Shown piece after piece: positions 1-8,046 of a stretch of 64,000 nt of DNA (position 1 is its first letter; each line of letters begins with the position of its first letter). The notes under the pieces were generated by a model. That model had not been told where the DNA came from, made no database searches, and saw nothing but the letters and a program-made list of their open reading frames with translations. The stretch spans positions 1 through 64,000 of the forward strand of contig NZ_CP039543.1 in NCBI RefSeq assembly GCF_013085545.1, given 5' to 3'. The position numbers were made by a program, and so were the translations under genes. Source of the DNA: Oceanidesulfovibrio marinus. Its GTDB lineage: Bacteria > Desulfobacterota > Desulfovibrionia > Desulfovibrionales > Desulfovibrionaceae.

Positions 1-1389
1 ATGGATACACGTTGGCAGGAAATCTCAGAAATTCTCCAGAATTCGATCAACCCTGGACTGTTTACCGTCTGGATCAAGCCCCTGAAGGCCAACATCGTCG
101 ATCAGGAGCTCACCCTCATTGCACCTAACGAGTTCGTCGCTGTCTGGGTACGCGACAGGCTCAAAAACGAGATCAAGGAAGCAGCGCAAACCGTTCTGGG
201 CTTCGCGCCCAACCTCTCCGTGCTGGCCGACCGCAGCCGCGTTTCCGACGCCGGTCCCGGCGCGGCAAAGCCGGCTCCCGTCATCGGCCGCCCCGTGCGC
301 GCCCGGCAGATTCCCCTTCCTGTCGAGGCGAAGCCCGGCAATCGCCTCTACAAGTGGAAGTTCTCCTTCTCCGACTTCGTGGTCGGCCCGTCCAACGAGC
401 TGGCCTACGCCGCGGCCAAGGGCCTGTGCGAGAAGACTATGGGCGCGGACCAGCTTTTCCTGAGCTCCACGCCCGGCCTGGGCAAGACGCATCTTTTGCA
501 GGCGCTGGGTCAGGCCCTGAGCACTGTCTGCAACCGGAAGAACCCGCGCATCGAGTACCTGAGCGGTGAGGAGTTCGCCCGCCGCTGGCTCGGCGCCATG
601 CAGAACCGGCAGCTCGAAAGCTTCAAGGATCGCTATCGCGACAACGTGGACATCCTGCTGCTCGAGGATATCCACTTTTTCCAAGGCAAGCAGAAGATGC
701 AGGACGAGCTGCTCGCCACCATCCGCAGCCTGCAGGACCGCGGCTCCAAGGTCGTGCTCTCCAGCTCGTTTCTGCCGCGGGAGCTGAAGGACGTGGACAG
801 CCAGCTCGCCTCGCGTTTCTGCTCCGGCTTCCTCGCCGTCATCGACAAGCCGGACTTCGAGACAAGACGACGCATTCTTATGCGTAAAGCCGACATATTT
901 GAGTATCCGCTCTCGGACAACGTCGCTTCGCTTCTTGCAGACCGTCTTACCTCCGACGTGCGGCAGCTCGAAAGCTGCCTGCAGAACCTCATTCTCAAGG
1001 CCAAGCTCCTGAACCAGGGCATCACGCCGGAGCTTGCCGAGAGGGTGCTGGAAAACTACGCGCCCCAGTCCATGGAGCTCAACATGGACGCGATCATTGA
1101 GTTCATCTGCAGAAGTTACGATCTTTCCGAGACGGATCTCAGCTCCCGCAGCCGGCAGCGCCGTACCGTCCAGGCCCGCAACACGGCCTTCTTCCTGGCC
1201 AGGAAGCATACGGAACTTTCCTTGAAGGACATCGGCAGCCGGTTCAATCGCAGGCACTCCACCGTGCTCAAAGGCATCTCCAACGTGGAGCGGGAAATGC
1301 AGCTGGAAACCCCGCTCGGCCGCCAGCTTCAGAATACGGTGGATCTGGCCGGACGCTACGGCGCCCAGGCCTCTGCGCCCCCAGAATAG
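1..1389 (+). CDS. dnaA: Chromosomal replication initiator protein DnaA
   Basis: 462 residues, normal for DnaA. It binds DnaA boxes at the origin and uses ATP to open the DNA. Domain I occupies about residues 1-75, followed by a linker. The AAA+ domain (about 120-330) has Walker A STPGLGKTH (156-164), Walker B DILLLED (217-223), the box VII arginine in SRFCSGF (271-277) and sensor 2 in DVRQLES. Domain IV (about 360-455) carries the DNA-binding helix-turn-helix. In that helix the usual GGRDHTTVL signature is NRRHSTVL (416-423), one residue shorter and without the Asp. The window starts exactly at the ATG, so any promoter or origin upstream cannot be seen. The stop (TAG) lies 2 bp from the end of a convergent gene. 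dnaN does not follow, so this could be one of two dnaA copies. Confidence 0.97.
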   Translation: MDTRWQEISEILQNSINPGLFTVWIKPLKANIVDQELTLIAPNEFVAVWVRDRLKNEIKEAAQTVLGFAPNLSVLADRSRVSDAGPGAAKPAPVIGRPVRARQIPLPVEAKPGNRLYKWKFSFSDFVVGPSNELAYAAAKGLCEKTMGADQLFLSSTPGLGKTHLLQALGQALSTVCNRKNPRIEYLSGEEFARRWLGAMQNRQLESFKDRYRDNVDILLLEDIHFFQGKQKMQDELLATIRSLQDRGSKVVLSSSFLPRELKDVDSQLASRFCSGFLAVIDKPDFETRRRILMRKADIFEYPLSDNVASLLADRLTSDVRQLESCLQNLILKAKLLNQGITPELAERVLENYAPQSMELNMDAIIEFICRSYDLSETDLSSRSRQRRTVQARNTAFFLARKHTELSLKDIGSRFNRRHSTVLKGISNVEREMQLETPLGRQLQNTVDLAGRYGAQASAPPE

Positions 1390-1391
1390 AA

Positions 1392-2147
1392 TCAGAGCAG
1401 GGCGAGCTCCATCTTGCCCCATGCCCCCATCTTCTGACCGCACTGGACGAACACCCCTTCCAGGCGCGGACCCTCCCCCCTGGCCAGCCCTTGGGCTGCC
1501 TCCAGAACCGATTCCACGTCGGCCTCCGCCTTGAGCTCGTTGCACAGGGCGGTGGCCGCCGCGTCGGCAAAGACGCCACTGGCCGAGCGGACCACCACGA
1601 GATCGCCCCGGCCGAGGCTCAGAGAGTGGCCGTACGTGGCCGAGGATGCGCACAGGGAGACGGGAAACTCGTTTGCCGGGATACGCACCCCGAGAGACGC
1701 TTCACGCCCTGGATCGGCCAGCAGGGCGATGGTGCGGTCCTTCGTGGAAATCATGTAGGTGTCGCCACCGTTCTCCACCAGGACCTCGGCGGAGAGGGGG
1801 GCCAGGGCGCGGGCCACGTGCTCTGCCACGCCGCCGGCCACGGCGGCCATGGGTCCCACGCCGCAGGCGCGGGCCGCGTCGGCCATGGCGCGGATTACGG
1901 GATGGCTTGCTTCGGGCACACCCACCGGGGTGAGGCTGGCGGCGAACTCCGGATGGCAGAGAATGAACGCCTTGAGCCGGCTGCGCAACTCGTGCACGGC
2001 GGCGGAAGCCTCGGCAGCCAGGTTGCGCGCGGCCACGATATGGAGGTCGGTTTCCTCGATGACTATCTGGAAGGCGCACTCGCCGCTGCGCGGGCAGGTG
2101 CTGGTGCGGTAGGAGCGCGCCGGGGCGATGGAGTGGGGAAATGGCAC
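1392..2147 (-). CDS. UPF0280 family protein
   Basis: About 251 residues starting at a GTG (2145-2147) with GGAA about 9 nt upstream. The reading frame stays open further upstream, but that part is out-of-frame reading of the next gene, so I place the start where UPF0280-like sequence begins (RSYRTSTC then VIEETDLHIVAARN). Family features are the opening beta strand with EETDL, a central Gly/Ala-rich stretch (GPMAAVAGGVAEHVA) and VENGGDTYM. The family is related to ApbE-type flavin transferases; its reaction is not established. The gene converges on dnaA and lies downstream of the 2201-2788 gene, probably in one transcript with it. Confidence 0.8.
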   Translation of the reverse strand: MPFPHSIAPARSYRTSTCPRSGECAFQIVIEETDLHIVAARNLAAEASAAVHELRSRLKAFILCHPEFAASLTPVGVPEASHPVIRAMADAARACGVGPMAAVAGGVAEHVARALAPLSAEVLVENGGDTYMISTKDRTIALLADPGREASLGVRIPANEFPVSLCASSATYGHSLSLGRGDLVVVRSASGVFADAAATALCNELKAEADVESVLEAAQGLARGEGPRLEGVFVQCGQKMGAWGKMELALL

Positions 2148-2200
2148 GGGATCGTGTTCCGGGCTGGAGGTCTTACGATGCGTGCTCTGGGTGATAGGCG

Positions 2201-2788
2201 CTACTGCGGCCGCTTGTCCATGGGCACGCGGATGTTCTGCGTGGACTCCGGCGGATTGATGAGCCGGGGCAGCTGGTCGCGCATCGATTTGGGTACGGCG
2301 GCGCTCACCGTCACCTGGCAGGTGCGCGGCTCCACCATGCTCTCCTCCTCCACCTCGATGGGGTCGAGAAAGCCGGCGGAGTCCGCCTGGGCCGCGTCGG
2401 ACTCCGTGGCGAAGTCGCGTACCACGGTTTCGGAGAGCAACCCCATGCCGCGGGCCACCTCCACTAGCTTGCGCCGGGCGTCCAGCCTGGCGGCCAGGCA
2501 GGCGGCGCGCTTCACGCTGTCCGGCGTGCTGAAGCGGTTCGGGGCGAGCCCTGTGCCTGTGGTGGCCAGACGTCCGCGGATCGTGTCCACGTGGGCGTAG
2601 CTTGGCAGGGCGTGTGTACCGTTGGCGGATACGGCTGCGCCGGCGCCTGCTTCGGCTTGGCCGTCTGCGGCCATTGTCTGCAGCGGCCAGGTGAGGAGCA
2701 GCGAGACCAGCAGGAGCAGCGCAGGCAGGCAAAGGAACCTGGTGCGGGGGAAGGGCGTGTTCATGACAGGGATAGTATGATCATGCAA
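2201..2788 (-). CDS. Putative periplasmic protein, LPP20-like
   Basis: 195 residues from the first ATG. A second ATG at codon 9 (2764) gives a cleaner signal peptide (MNTPFPRTR, then a Leu-rich core ending LQTMAADG). No lipobox Cys is visible, so the protein is probably soluble in the periplasm. The mature part has an Ala/Arg-rich helix (VKRAACLAARLDARRKLVEV) that resembles the LPP20 lipoprotein fold, in which such helices follow a short repeated strand. It lies 12 bp downstream of the sensor-like gene at 2801-4843, so the two are probably co-transcribed. Function unknown; the LPP20 assignment is tentative. Confidence 0.65.
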   Translation of the reverse strand: MHDHTIPVMNTPFPRTRFLCLPALLLLVSLLLTWPLQTMAADGQAEAGAGAAVSANGTHALPSYAHVDTIRGRLATTGTGLAPNRFSTPDSVKRAACLAARLDARRKLVEVARGMGLLSETVVRDFATESDAAQADSAGFLDPIEVEEESMVEPRTCQVTVSAAVPKSMRDQLPRLINPPESTQNIRVPMDKRPQ

Positions 2789-2800
2789 CGGCGACGTTGA

Positions 2801-4843
2801 TCAAGCGGATATGCCGGAGCCCATGGGAGCGCGCCGCTCTTCCCGGCCGGCGGCGGTGTCCAGCGCGTGGTACGCCTGGGCGATGTACTCTTCCGGCGAG
2901 GTGGAGGAGGTCGGCGTGAAGGCCGAAACACCGATGTGCACCTCCAGGGTGCGCGAGTCCTCCGGGCCGGCGACGGGTATGGCGAGATCGTGAACCGCCT
3001 GCCGCAGTGTCTCGCCCAGGGTTGCGGCTTCGTCCTGCAGCGTGTCGGGCAGGATTGCCACGTACTCGTGGTCGCCGTATCGGGCGAGGATGTTACACGG
3101 AAGCTGTTGCAGCTCCTGAGCCAGGGCGGAGGCCACGTGGTCGAGGGATTTCTTGGCGTGGAACTGCCCGTTGTGCGTCGAGTGCACGCCGATGCCGTCC
3201 ACCTCGATAACGATGACGCCCAGGGACTGCTTGGCCCGGTTGGAGGCGCGCACAGTGCGCGCGAACACGTCGTCGAAAAGCTGGCGGGAGAGAACCCCGC
3301 TGCGGGGCTCGAAGCAGTGGCGCAGCTCCTCGGCGGCCACAGTGGAGGCGCCGTCCTCCACGAACGAGCCTTCCAGCGGGGCCGGCGCAGTGTCCACCTT
3401 GGACATGCTCACGGTGAAGGTGGCGATGCTGCGTTTGCCCAGGGTCTGGTCGAAGTCCAGCACGCCGCCCATGTTCCGCACCAACCGCGAGCACAGGGGC
3501 ATGCCGTGCACGTCCGTGTCTTCTTCGAAGGGCAGGAAGAGCCTGTCCGGATCGCTCACCGGCGCGCACTGGAGGTAGGAAATCTTGACGAGCACGTTGC
3601 GCTCGCTGGAGGCGCTCTGGATGTTCACGTAGCCGCCGTCGGCCAGGTTTGCCAGGGCGTGGCGCACCAGGTCGATGACCACCTGGGTGAGGGCGTCGGG
3701 ATCAGCCATGGCCAGGGGGACCTCGTGGTCCAGGTCCACGCGCCACTCCACGGACCGGGCGTCCATCTCCGTGGCCAGCAGGGCGGCGGCGTTGGAGAGG
3801 AGGTTGTTCACGGAGCAGCCCTGCCGCGAGAGGTTGACCGGCTTGAGGTAGTCGCGGATGCGGTTGAGGAGCTCCTCCAGTCGGGCGGACTCTCGCAGGA
3901 TGATGTCCAGCTCCGGGGCCGGGGTCTTCTGGTTCAGGCGGCGCGCGAACCCGGCGATGGACATGAGCGGGTTGCGGATCTCATGGGCCACCTCGGCCGA
4001 GATGGAGCCCAGGGTCTTGAGCTTGGCGCTTTGCACCAGGGCCTGCTCCAGAAAGACGCGGTCGGTGATGTCCATGAACACGCCTTCCACACGGCGGCCC
4101 GCGCCGTTGGCGCGGTCATCCGGATCGCAGGGGAGTTCGGTGATGGAGCGGGCAATGCCGTGGACGATGTGGCCCTTGCGGTGGATGAGCCGGCACTCCA
4201 CGGAGAAGGGGCTGCCCTCGTCAAAGGCCTTGCGCAGGGTGCTGCGTATTGCGCGGCGGTCCTCCGGGTGGATGAGGTAGCCGAGCCAGTTGCGCCGGGC
4301 CATGGCCTCTTCCGGGGAGTAGCCCAGAAAGTGCGTGACCGACTGGTTGATGAACTCCAGGGTGAGGTCCGGCCGGATGGAGAAGACGATGAGCGGGATG
4401 CTCTGCAAGAGCAGGGAGTGGCGGTACTCGGCGCGGTGGATGCGGGCCTTGAGCCGGCGGCGCTGCCTGATCCGCTCCAGGAGCATGCCCAGGTCCTGCT
4501 CTTGCACGGGGGTGGGCAGGAAGTCGCAGGCGCCGATCTGCATGGCGCGGACCAAGGTATCGGACGACTCCGGATCGCCCATGAAGACCACGTCCTCAAC
4601 GCTCTGGCTGTCGAGCAGGGAGGTGGCGAGGTCGAGCCCACCGACCTCCTGCAGGTGGAGATTGATGAAGGCCAGGGAGTAGCGCTCGCCGTTCATGGAC
4701 TCGACCAGGTGATCTGGCTGGGCGCACGTCTGCGTGACAAAGCCGGTGCGCTCCAGCTGCATGGCGAGGCTGTCGCATGTGGCGCGGTCGTTGTCGACAA
4801 CGAGGGCGCGCGAGAGGTCGGGATCAAAAGGACACGGCTGCAT
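2801..4843 (-). CDS. REC-PAS-HisKA-HATPase-GGDEF protein with degenerate domains
   Basis: 680 residues from the ATG at 4841-4843; an in-frame ATG at 4922-4924 would add 27 low-quality residues. Domains in order: receiver (about 13-125), PAS (142-262), HisKA (271-335) with phosphoacceptor His287 in EVAHEIRNP, a HATPase-like fold (345-480) and a GGDEF-like domain (536-668). Key residues are missing in three domains. The receiver phosphoacceptor Asp is Asn61 (FINLHL) and its Lys is Thr111. The N-box Asn of the ATPase is His395 and the DxGxG box is replaced by LQCAPV. The GGDEF motif reads GDHEY (590-594). The PAS and H-box look intact. I infer a signalling scaffold or a partner of an intact kinase rather than an autonomous kinase or cyclase. 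No cognate regulator is adjacent. Confidence 0.85.
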   Translation of the reverse strand: MQPCPFDPDLSRALVVDNDRATCDSLAMQLERTGFVTQTCAQPDHLVESMNGERYSLAFINLHLQEVGGLDLATSLLDSQSVEDVVFMGDPESSDTLVRAMQIGACDFLPTPVQEQDLGMLLERIRQRRRLKARIHRAEYRHSLLLQSIPLIVFSIRPDLTLEFINQSVTHFLGYSPEEAMARRNWLGYLIHPEDRRAIRSTLRKAFDEGSPFSVECRLIHRKGHIVHGIARSITELPCDPDDRANGAGRRVEGVFMDITDRVFLEQALVQSAKLKTLGSISAEVAHEIRNPLMSIAGFARRLNQKTPAPELDIILRESARLEELLNRIRDYLKPVNLSRQGCSVNNLLSNAAALLATEMDARSVEWRVDLDHEVPLAMADPDALTQVVIDLVRHALANLADGGYVNIQSASSERNVLVKISYLQCAPVSDPDRLFLPFEEDTDVHGMPLCSRLVRNMGGVLDFDQTLGKRSIATFTVSMSKVDTAPAPLEGSFVEDGASTVAAEELRHCFEPRSGVLSRQLFDDVFARTVRASNRAKQSLGVIVIEVDGIGVHSTHNGQFHAKKSLDHVASALAQELQQLPCNILARYGDHEYVAILPDTLQDEAATLGETLRQAVHDLAIPVAGPEDSRTLEVHIGVSAFTPTSSTSPEEYIAQAYHALDTAAGREERRAPMGSGISA

Positions 4844-5071
4844 GAATGGGTTCCGGACTCGCGTTCCGTGTAGGATACGGCTTGATTTTTTGTACCTAAT
4901 CTTTTTGGAAATGGGATGCAACATCTATAATATTTTAAAATCGTTATGTTTTTCGGTGCATAGTTCTGAACGCAAGGAACGATGGGATATGCAATGGTCT
5001 TGGTGGAAGGTTTGATTTCTGGTACGGAGAAGAGCTAACTGTCGCCGCACACTGATAAAGGAGCAGCAGCC

Positions 5072-6373
5072 ATGCCATACAAAGGACTGGAAACCATCGC
5101 CCTGCACGCCGGCTATACGCCGGATTCGGAGACTCTTTCCCGGGCCGTGCCCATATACCAGACCACGAGCTTCATGTTCCGCAACACGGAGCACGCGGCC
5201 AAGCTCTTCGCCCTGGAGGAACCGGGTTTCATCTACACGCGGATCATGAACCCGACCACAGATGTGCTGGAGAAGCGACTGGCCGCGCTGCACGGAGCGC
5301 CGGCCGCCGTGGGCGCCGCATCGGGCATGTCGGCCATCTTCTACGCCGTGGCCACCATCACCCAGGCCGGGCAGAACATCGTCTCGGGCTCCAACCTGTA
5401 CGGCGGCACCAACACGCTGTTCAAGCACACGCTCTCTCGCTTCGGCATCGAGACTCGCATGGTGGACACGTCCGATCCGGCCAACGTGGCCGCGGCCATC
5501 GATGAGAACACCCGGCTGGTCTATACCGAGTCCATCGGCAACCCGCGCTGCAACGTGGACGACCTGGAGGCCATCGGCCGCATCGCGCACGAGCACAAGA
5601 TTCCCTTCATCGTGGACAATACGGTGGCGCCGCCGCCCATCTTCAACCCCATGGACGTGGGCGCGGACATCATCGTCTACTCGCTGACCAAGATCGTGGG
5701 CGGCCACGGCCTGGCCATCGGCGGCGCGGTGGTGGAGGCGGGCACGTTCGACTGGGCGGACTCGGGCAAGTTCCCGGAGATCACGGAGCCGGACCCCACC
5801 TACCACGGCATCGATTTCTGGGACGCGCTGTGCAAGCTGGAAGGCACGCCGTGCACGGCCTTTGCCTCCAAGCTGCGCACCAGTCTGCTGCGAGACATCG
5901 GGGCAGCGCCGGCGCCCATCAACAGCTTCCTCATCCTCCAGGGCCTGGAGACGCTGCCCCTGCGCGCCCGGGCGCACTGCGAGAACGCGCAGAAGGTGGC
6001 GGAGTTTCTGGAGAGCCACCCGGCCGTGCGCTGGGTGAACTACGCCGGGCTCGCGTCGCACCGCGACCATGGCCGGGCCGAGCGGTTTTTCCCTATGGGA
6101 CCGGGCGCGGTGTTCGGCTTCGGGCTGGAAGGCGGCCGGGACGCCGGGCGGAAGTTCATCGAGTCCGTGGAGCTTTGCTCCCACCTGGCCAATATCCTGG
6201 ACGCCAAGACCCTGGTGATCCACCCGGCCAGCACCACGCACTCGCAGCTTACGCCGGAGGAGCTGGAGCAGGCCGGGGTGCCGCAGGACATGGTGCGTAT
6301 CTCCGTGGGCATCGAGACCGCGGACGATATCATCGCCGACCTGGACCAGGCACTGAAGAAGTCTCAGGAATGA
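5072..6373 (+). CDS. metY: O-acetylhomoserine sulfhydrylase / Cys-Met metabolism PLP enzyme
   Basis: 433 residues, a typical length. PLP-dependent enzymes of this group condense O-acetylhomoserine with sulfide (or methanethiol) to give homocysteine (or methionine). Seen: the N-terminal TIALHAGYTPD and the YQTTSF substrate loop, ASGMSAIFYA around the cofactor phosphate site, VDNTVAPPP carrying the pyridine-binding Asp, and the Schiff-base Lys207 in YSLTKIVGGHG. A C-terminal HPASTTHSQL motif is typical of MetY. AAAGGAG lies 10 nt upstream of the ATG. A strong terminator follows, so the gene is monocistronic. Incorporating free sulfide fits a sulfide-producing organism. Methionine gamma-lyase is the main alternative. 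Confidence 0.9.
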   Translation: MPYKGLETIALHAGYTPDSETLSRAVPIYQTTSFMFRNTEHAAKLFALEEPGFIYTRIMNPTTDVLEKRLAALHGAPAAVGAASGMSAIFYAVATITQAGQNIVSGSNLYGGTNTLFKHTLSRFGIETRMVDTSDPANVAAAIDENTRLVYTESIGNPRCNVDDLEAIGRIAHEHKIPFIVDNTVAPPPIFNPMDVGADIIVYSLTKIVGGHGLAIGGAVVEAGTFDWADSGKFPEITEPDPTYHGIDFWDALCKLEGTPCTAFASKLRTSLLRDIGAAPAPINSFLILQGLETLPLRARAHCENAQKVAEFLESHPAVRWVNYAGLASHRDHGRAERFFPMGPGAVFGFGLEGGRDAGRKFIESVELCSHLANILDAKTLVIHPASTTHSQLTPEELEQAGVPQDMVRISVGIETADDIIADLDQALKKSQE

Positions 6374-6407
6374 CGCCGCCGGGGACCCGGCTGACAGTAG
6401 AAACAAG

Positions 6408-6441
6408 AAGAGCCGGACTGCGGGGCGGTCCGGCTCTTTTG
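6408..6441 (+). terminator. Rho-independent terminator of metY
   Basis: Perfect 11-bp stem, AAGAGCCGGAC (6408-6418) with GTCCGGCTCTT (6428-6438), followed by a T-run (TTTTGT). Confidence 0.9.
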
Positions 6442-6466
6442 TAGTGATGGAGAACTGTAACGGCCG

Positions 6467-6670
6467 TTACATCTTGACCACATTGGCCGCGCGCGCACCC
6501 TTGTCGCCGTGTTCGATATCAAAGGAAACGCGATCGCCCTCGTTCAGGGTTTTGAAGCCCTGAGACTGGATGGCGGAGTAGTGAACGAACACATCGTCAC
6601 CCTCTTCGCGTTGAATGAAACCGAACCCTTTTTTTTCGTTGAACCATTTCACAGTGCCTTCATACGCCAT
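6467..6670 (-). CDS. Cold-shock protein, CspA family
   Basis: 67 residues, standard for a single cold-shock domain. Both nucleic-acid-binding motifs are present: RNP1 KGFGFIQ and RNP2 [20 protein letters not shown] is the family opening. The start is the ATG at 6668-6670, with GGAGG about 7 nt upstream; the frame is open further upstream but without Csp sequence. It acts as an RNA chaperone. The gene lies about 80 bp downstream of a second csp gene on the same strand, with a perfect hairpin between them. Confidence 0.95.
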   Translation of the reverse strand: MAYEGTVKWFNEKKGFGFIQREEGDDVFVHYSAIQSQGFKTLNEGDRVSFDIEHGDKGARAANVVKM

Positions 6671-6700
6671 GGGAACCTCCACATTGCAGCAAGGAAACAA

Positions 6701-6724
6701 GTCGGCCCAACCAAAAGGGCCGAC
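6701..6724 (-). promoter_or_regulatory. Hairpin between the two csp genes
   Basis: Perfect 8-bp inverted repeat, GTCGGCCC and GGGCCGAC, around an 8-nt loop. Read on the minus strand the loop carries a TTTTGG run rather than a tail after the stem. It may be an attenuator, a processing site, or an mRNA structure in the leader of the 6467-6670 gene. Confidence 0.55.
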
Positions 6725-6753
6725 GGACAGATCATGTTCAAACGAATCGGCTT

Positions 6754-6957
6754 CTAGCAACAGCGCACGACGTTGGAAGCCCTGGGACCCTTGTCATTTT
6801 CTACGAGCTCAAAGGTGACAGCGTCGCCTTCCTGGAGGGTCTTGAAGCCGTCGGCCTGGATGGCCGAGTAGTGGACAAAGACATCCTCACCGTCATCGAT
6901 GCTGATGAAACCAAACCCTTTCTTCTCATTGAACCACTTGACCACGCCTTGGGCCAT
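6754..6957 (-). CDS. Cold-shock protein, CspA family
   Basis: 67 residues with [13 protein letters not shown]1 KGFGFIS and RNP2 DVFVHYSAI. The chain ends in an unusual Cys-Cys (VVRCC), which the neighbouring copy lacks. A strong ribosome site (AGGGAGGAG) precedes the ATG by about 8 nt. It is upstream in the csp pair. An AT-rich region of about 165 bp (6958-7122) precedes it and probably holds the promoter and a long 5' leader, as is usual for cold-shock genes. The two copies share most of the domain, pointing to a local duplication. Confidence 0.95.
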   Translation of the reverse strand: MAQGVVKWFNEKKGFGFISIDDGEDVFVHYSAIQADGFKTLQEGDAVTFELVENDKGPRASNVVRCC

Positions 6958-7122
6958 GAAACACGCTCCTCCCTAAAAATTGAACCAAATCGCGAAGACT
7001 GTATGAATCGGCCCTACTGCGAATGTAATAAAAGTTCAAGGGGGAATGTGAATTTTTTTTCATATCCAGTTCATTTTTCCATATCTGTGTATAAAAAGCG
7101 CACTATTGACAACGATAATGCA

Positions 7123-7158
7123 TAAAAAAAAGGACTACGGCTTGAGCCGCAGTCCTTA
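7123..7158 (-). terminator. Rho-independent terminator of the amphi-Trp gene
   Basis: On the minus strand an AAGGACT-x-CGGC stem pairs with GCCG-x-AGTCCTT around TCAA (7131-7158) and is followed by eight T residues. Confidence 0.9.
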
Positions 7159-7188
7159 GAATTGCATCTATATGAAATAGCGATGAGG

Positions 7189-7470
7189 TTAGGTTATCTC
7201 AATAGTGGGGCCGGATGTTGATATTTTCACAGTGTCGGAGCCCTTCTCGTCCTTCTTCCAACAGAGTTCCAACGTCAGCTCTTCCTTGTCCTTCTTCTGG
7301 GAGACTTCGATCTCGCACTCGACAATGTTGCCCGGACGCAGCACGACGGTCTCTTCGCCAAGTTGGACATGCACCGAGCCGGCCTTGAGGCCTCCCACGA
7401 GATCTTCCAGGTAGGAAATGACCTGGGAGAGCTCCATTGTGCCGTCGATCTTTACCTTGTTCTTGCCCAT
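7189..7470 (-). CDS. Amphi-Trp domain-containing protein
   Basis: 93 residues from the ATG at 7468-7470, which has AGGAGA 9 nt upstream; an upstream in-frame ATG has no ribosome site. The sequence shows the small amphi-Trp domain: a short helix (MELSQVISYLEDLVGGLKAG) followed by strands with alternating hydrophobic and charged residues, ending in a conserved Trp (LELCWKKDE). The domain is common in archaea and some bacteria and its function is unknown. It has its own terminator and is separated from the ech operon upstream by another terminator, so it is probably monocistronic. Confidence 0.8.
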   Translation of the reverse strand: MGKNKVKIDGTMELSQVISYLEDLVGGLKAGSVHVQLGEETVVLRPGNIVECEIEVSQKKDKEELTLELCWKKDEKGSDTVKISTSGPTIEIT

Positions 7471-7582
7471 ATGGTTCGTCTCCTGGAGATGGTGACAGGG
7501 AAAGTATATCAATAGCCCGTATCAGCGAACCCGGCAAGCAGCGGCGCGAAATATCACAATCGTGTGACACCGTTGCGCGGCA

Positions 7583-7614
7583 CAAAAAAAACCGGGCGGG
7601 ATGTTCCCGCCCGG
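7583..7614 (-). terminator. Rho-independent terminator of the ech operon
   Basis: Perfect 9-bp stem CCGGGCGGG (7592-7600) / CCCGCCCGG (7606-7614) with a 5-nt loop. Read on the minus strand it is followed by eight T. It sits 5 bp past the echF stop. Confidence 0.92.
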
Positions 7615-7619
7615 CGTAG

Positions 7620-8033
7620 CTACTTGGTGGCGTCTTTCTTTGCTGTGGCCTTCTTTTCACCCTGGGCCGCCTCGGCCTTTTTCTTGGGCTTGGGCGGCGT
7701 TCCTTGCATTTCGATCATCTGCCGTTCCGGCGTGACGGAGCGCCAGGTCTGCTTGTGGTGGAGGCAGTGGACCGGGCAGACATCCACGCAGGTGCCGCAG
7801 TAGACGCAGGCAAAGGGATCGCACTTCCAGATGCCCTTGTCCCTGTCCACGGTGATGCACTGCGACGGACACTTGCGCGCGCAGGTGCTGCAGAAGATGC
7901 ACTTGTCGATGTCGTTGTAGAGCTCTCCGCGGGCGTCCGGGAAGGGATCGCGGACAACGAACGGATAGGGCCGCGTGGACTTTGCGCTGAAGAGGTTCTT
8001 CAGGACATTGACGGTCATGGGAGTGAATTTCAT
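7620..8033 (-). CDS. echF: Ech hydrogenase subunit EchF (2x[4Fe-4S] ferredoxin)
   Basis: 137 residues from the ATG at 8031-8033. Two CxxCxxCxxxCP motifs (Cys45/48/51/55 and Cys76/79/82/86) bind two [4Fe-4S] clusters that carry electrons between soluble ferredoxin and the rest of the complex on the cytoplasmic side. After the clusters a tail of about 30 residues is rich in Lys and Ala (PKPKKKAEAAQ ... KKATAKKDATK), an addition not needed for the ferredoxin fold. It is the last gene of the ech operon, 13 bp after echE, with a terminator immediately behind. Confidence 0.93.
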   Translation of the reverse strand: MKFTPMTVNVLKNLFSAKSTRPYPFVVRDPFPDARGELYNDIDKCIFCSTCARKCPSQCITVDRDKGIWKCDPFACVYCGTCVDVCPVHCLHHKQTWRSVTPERQMIEMQGTPPKPKKKAEAAQGEKKATAKKDATK

Positions 8034-8046
8034 GTGCCGTCTCCTC

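Noticed and set aside
25-1653. Long minus-strand open frame across dnaA
   Set aside because: It is antisense to a complete DnaA, has no family signature, and is a GC-rich codon shadow.
2867-4873. 668-codon plus-strand open frame over the sensor gene
   Set aside because: Low-complexity Val/Gly/His-rich reading antisense to a protein with recognisable domains.
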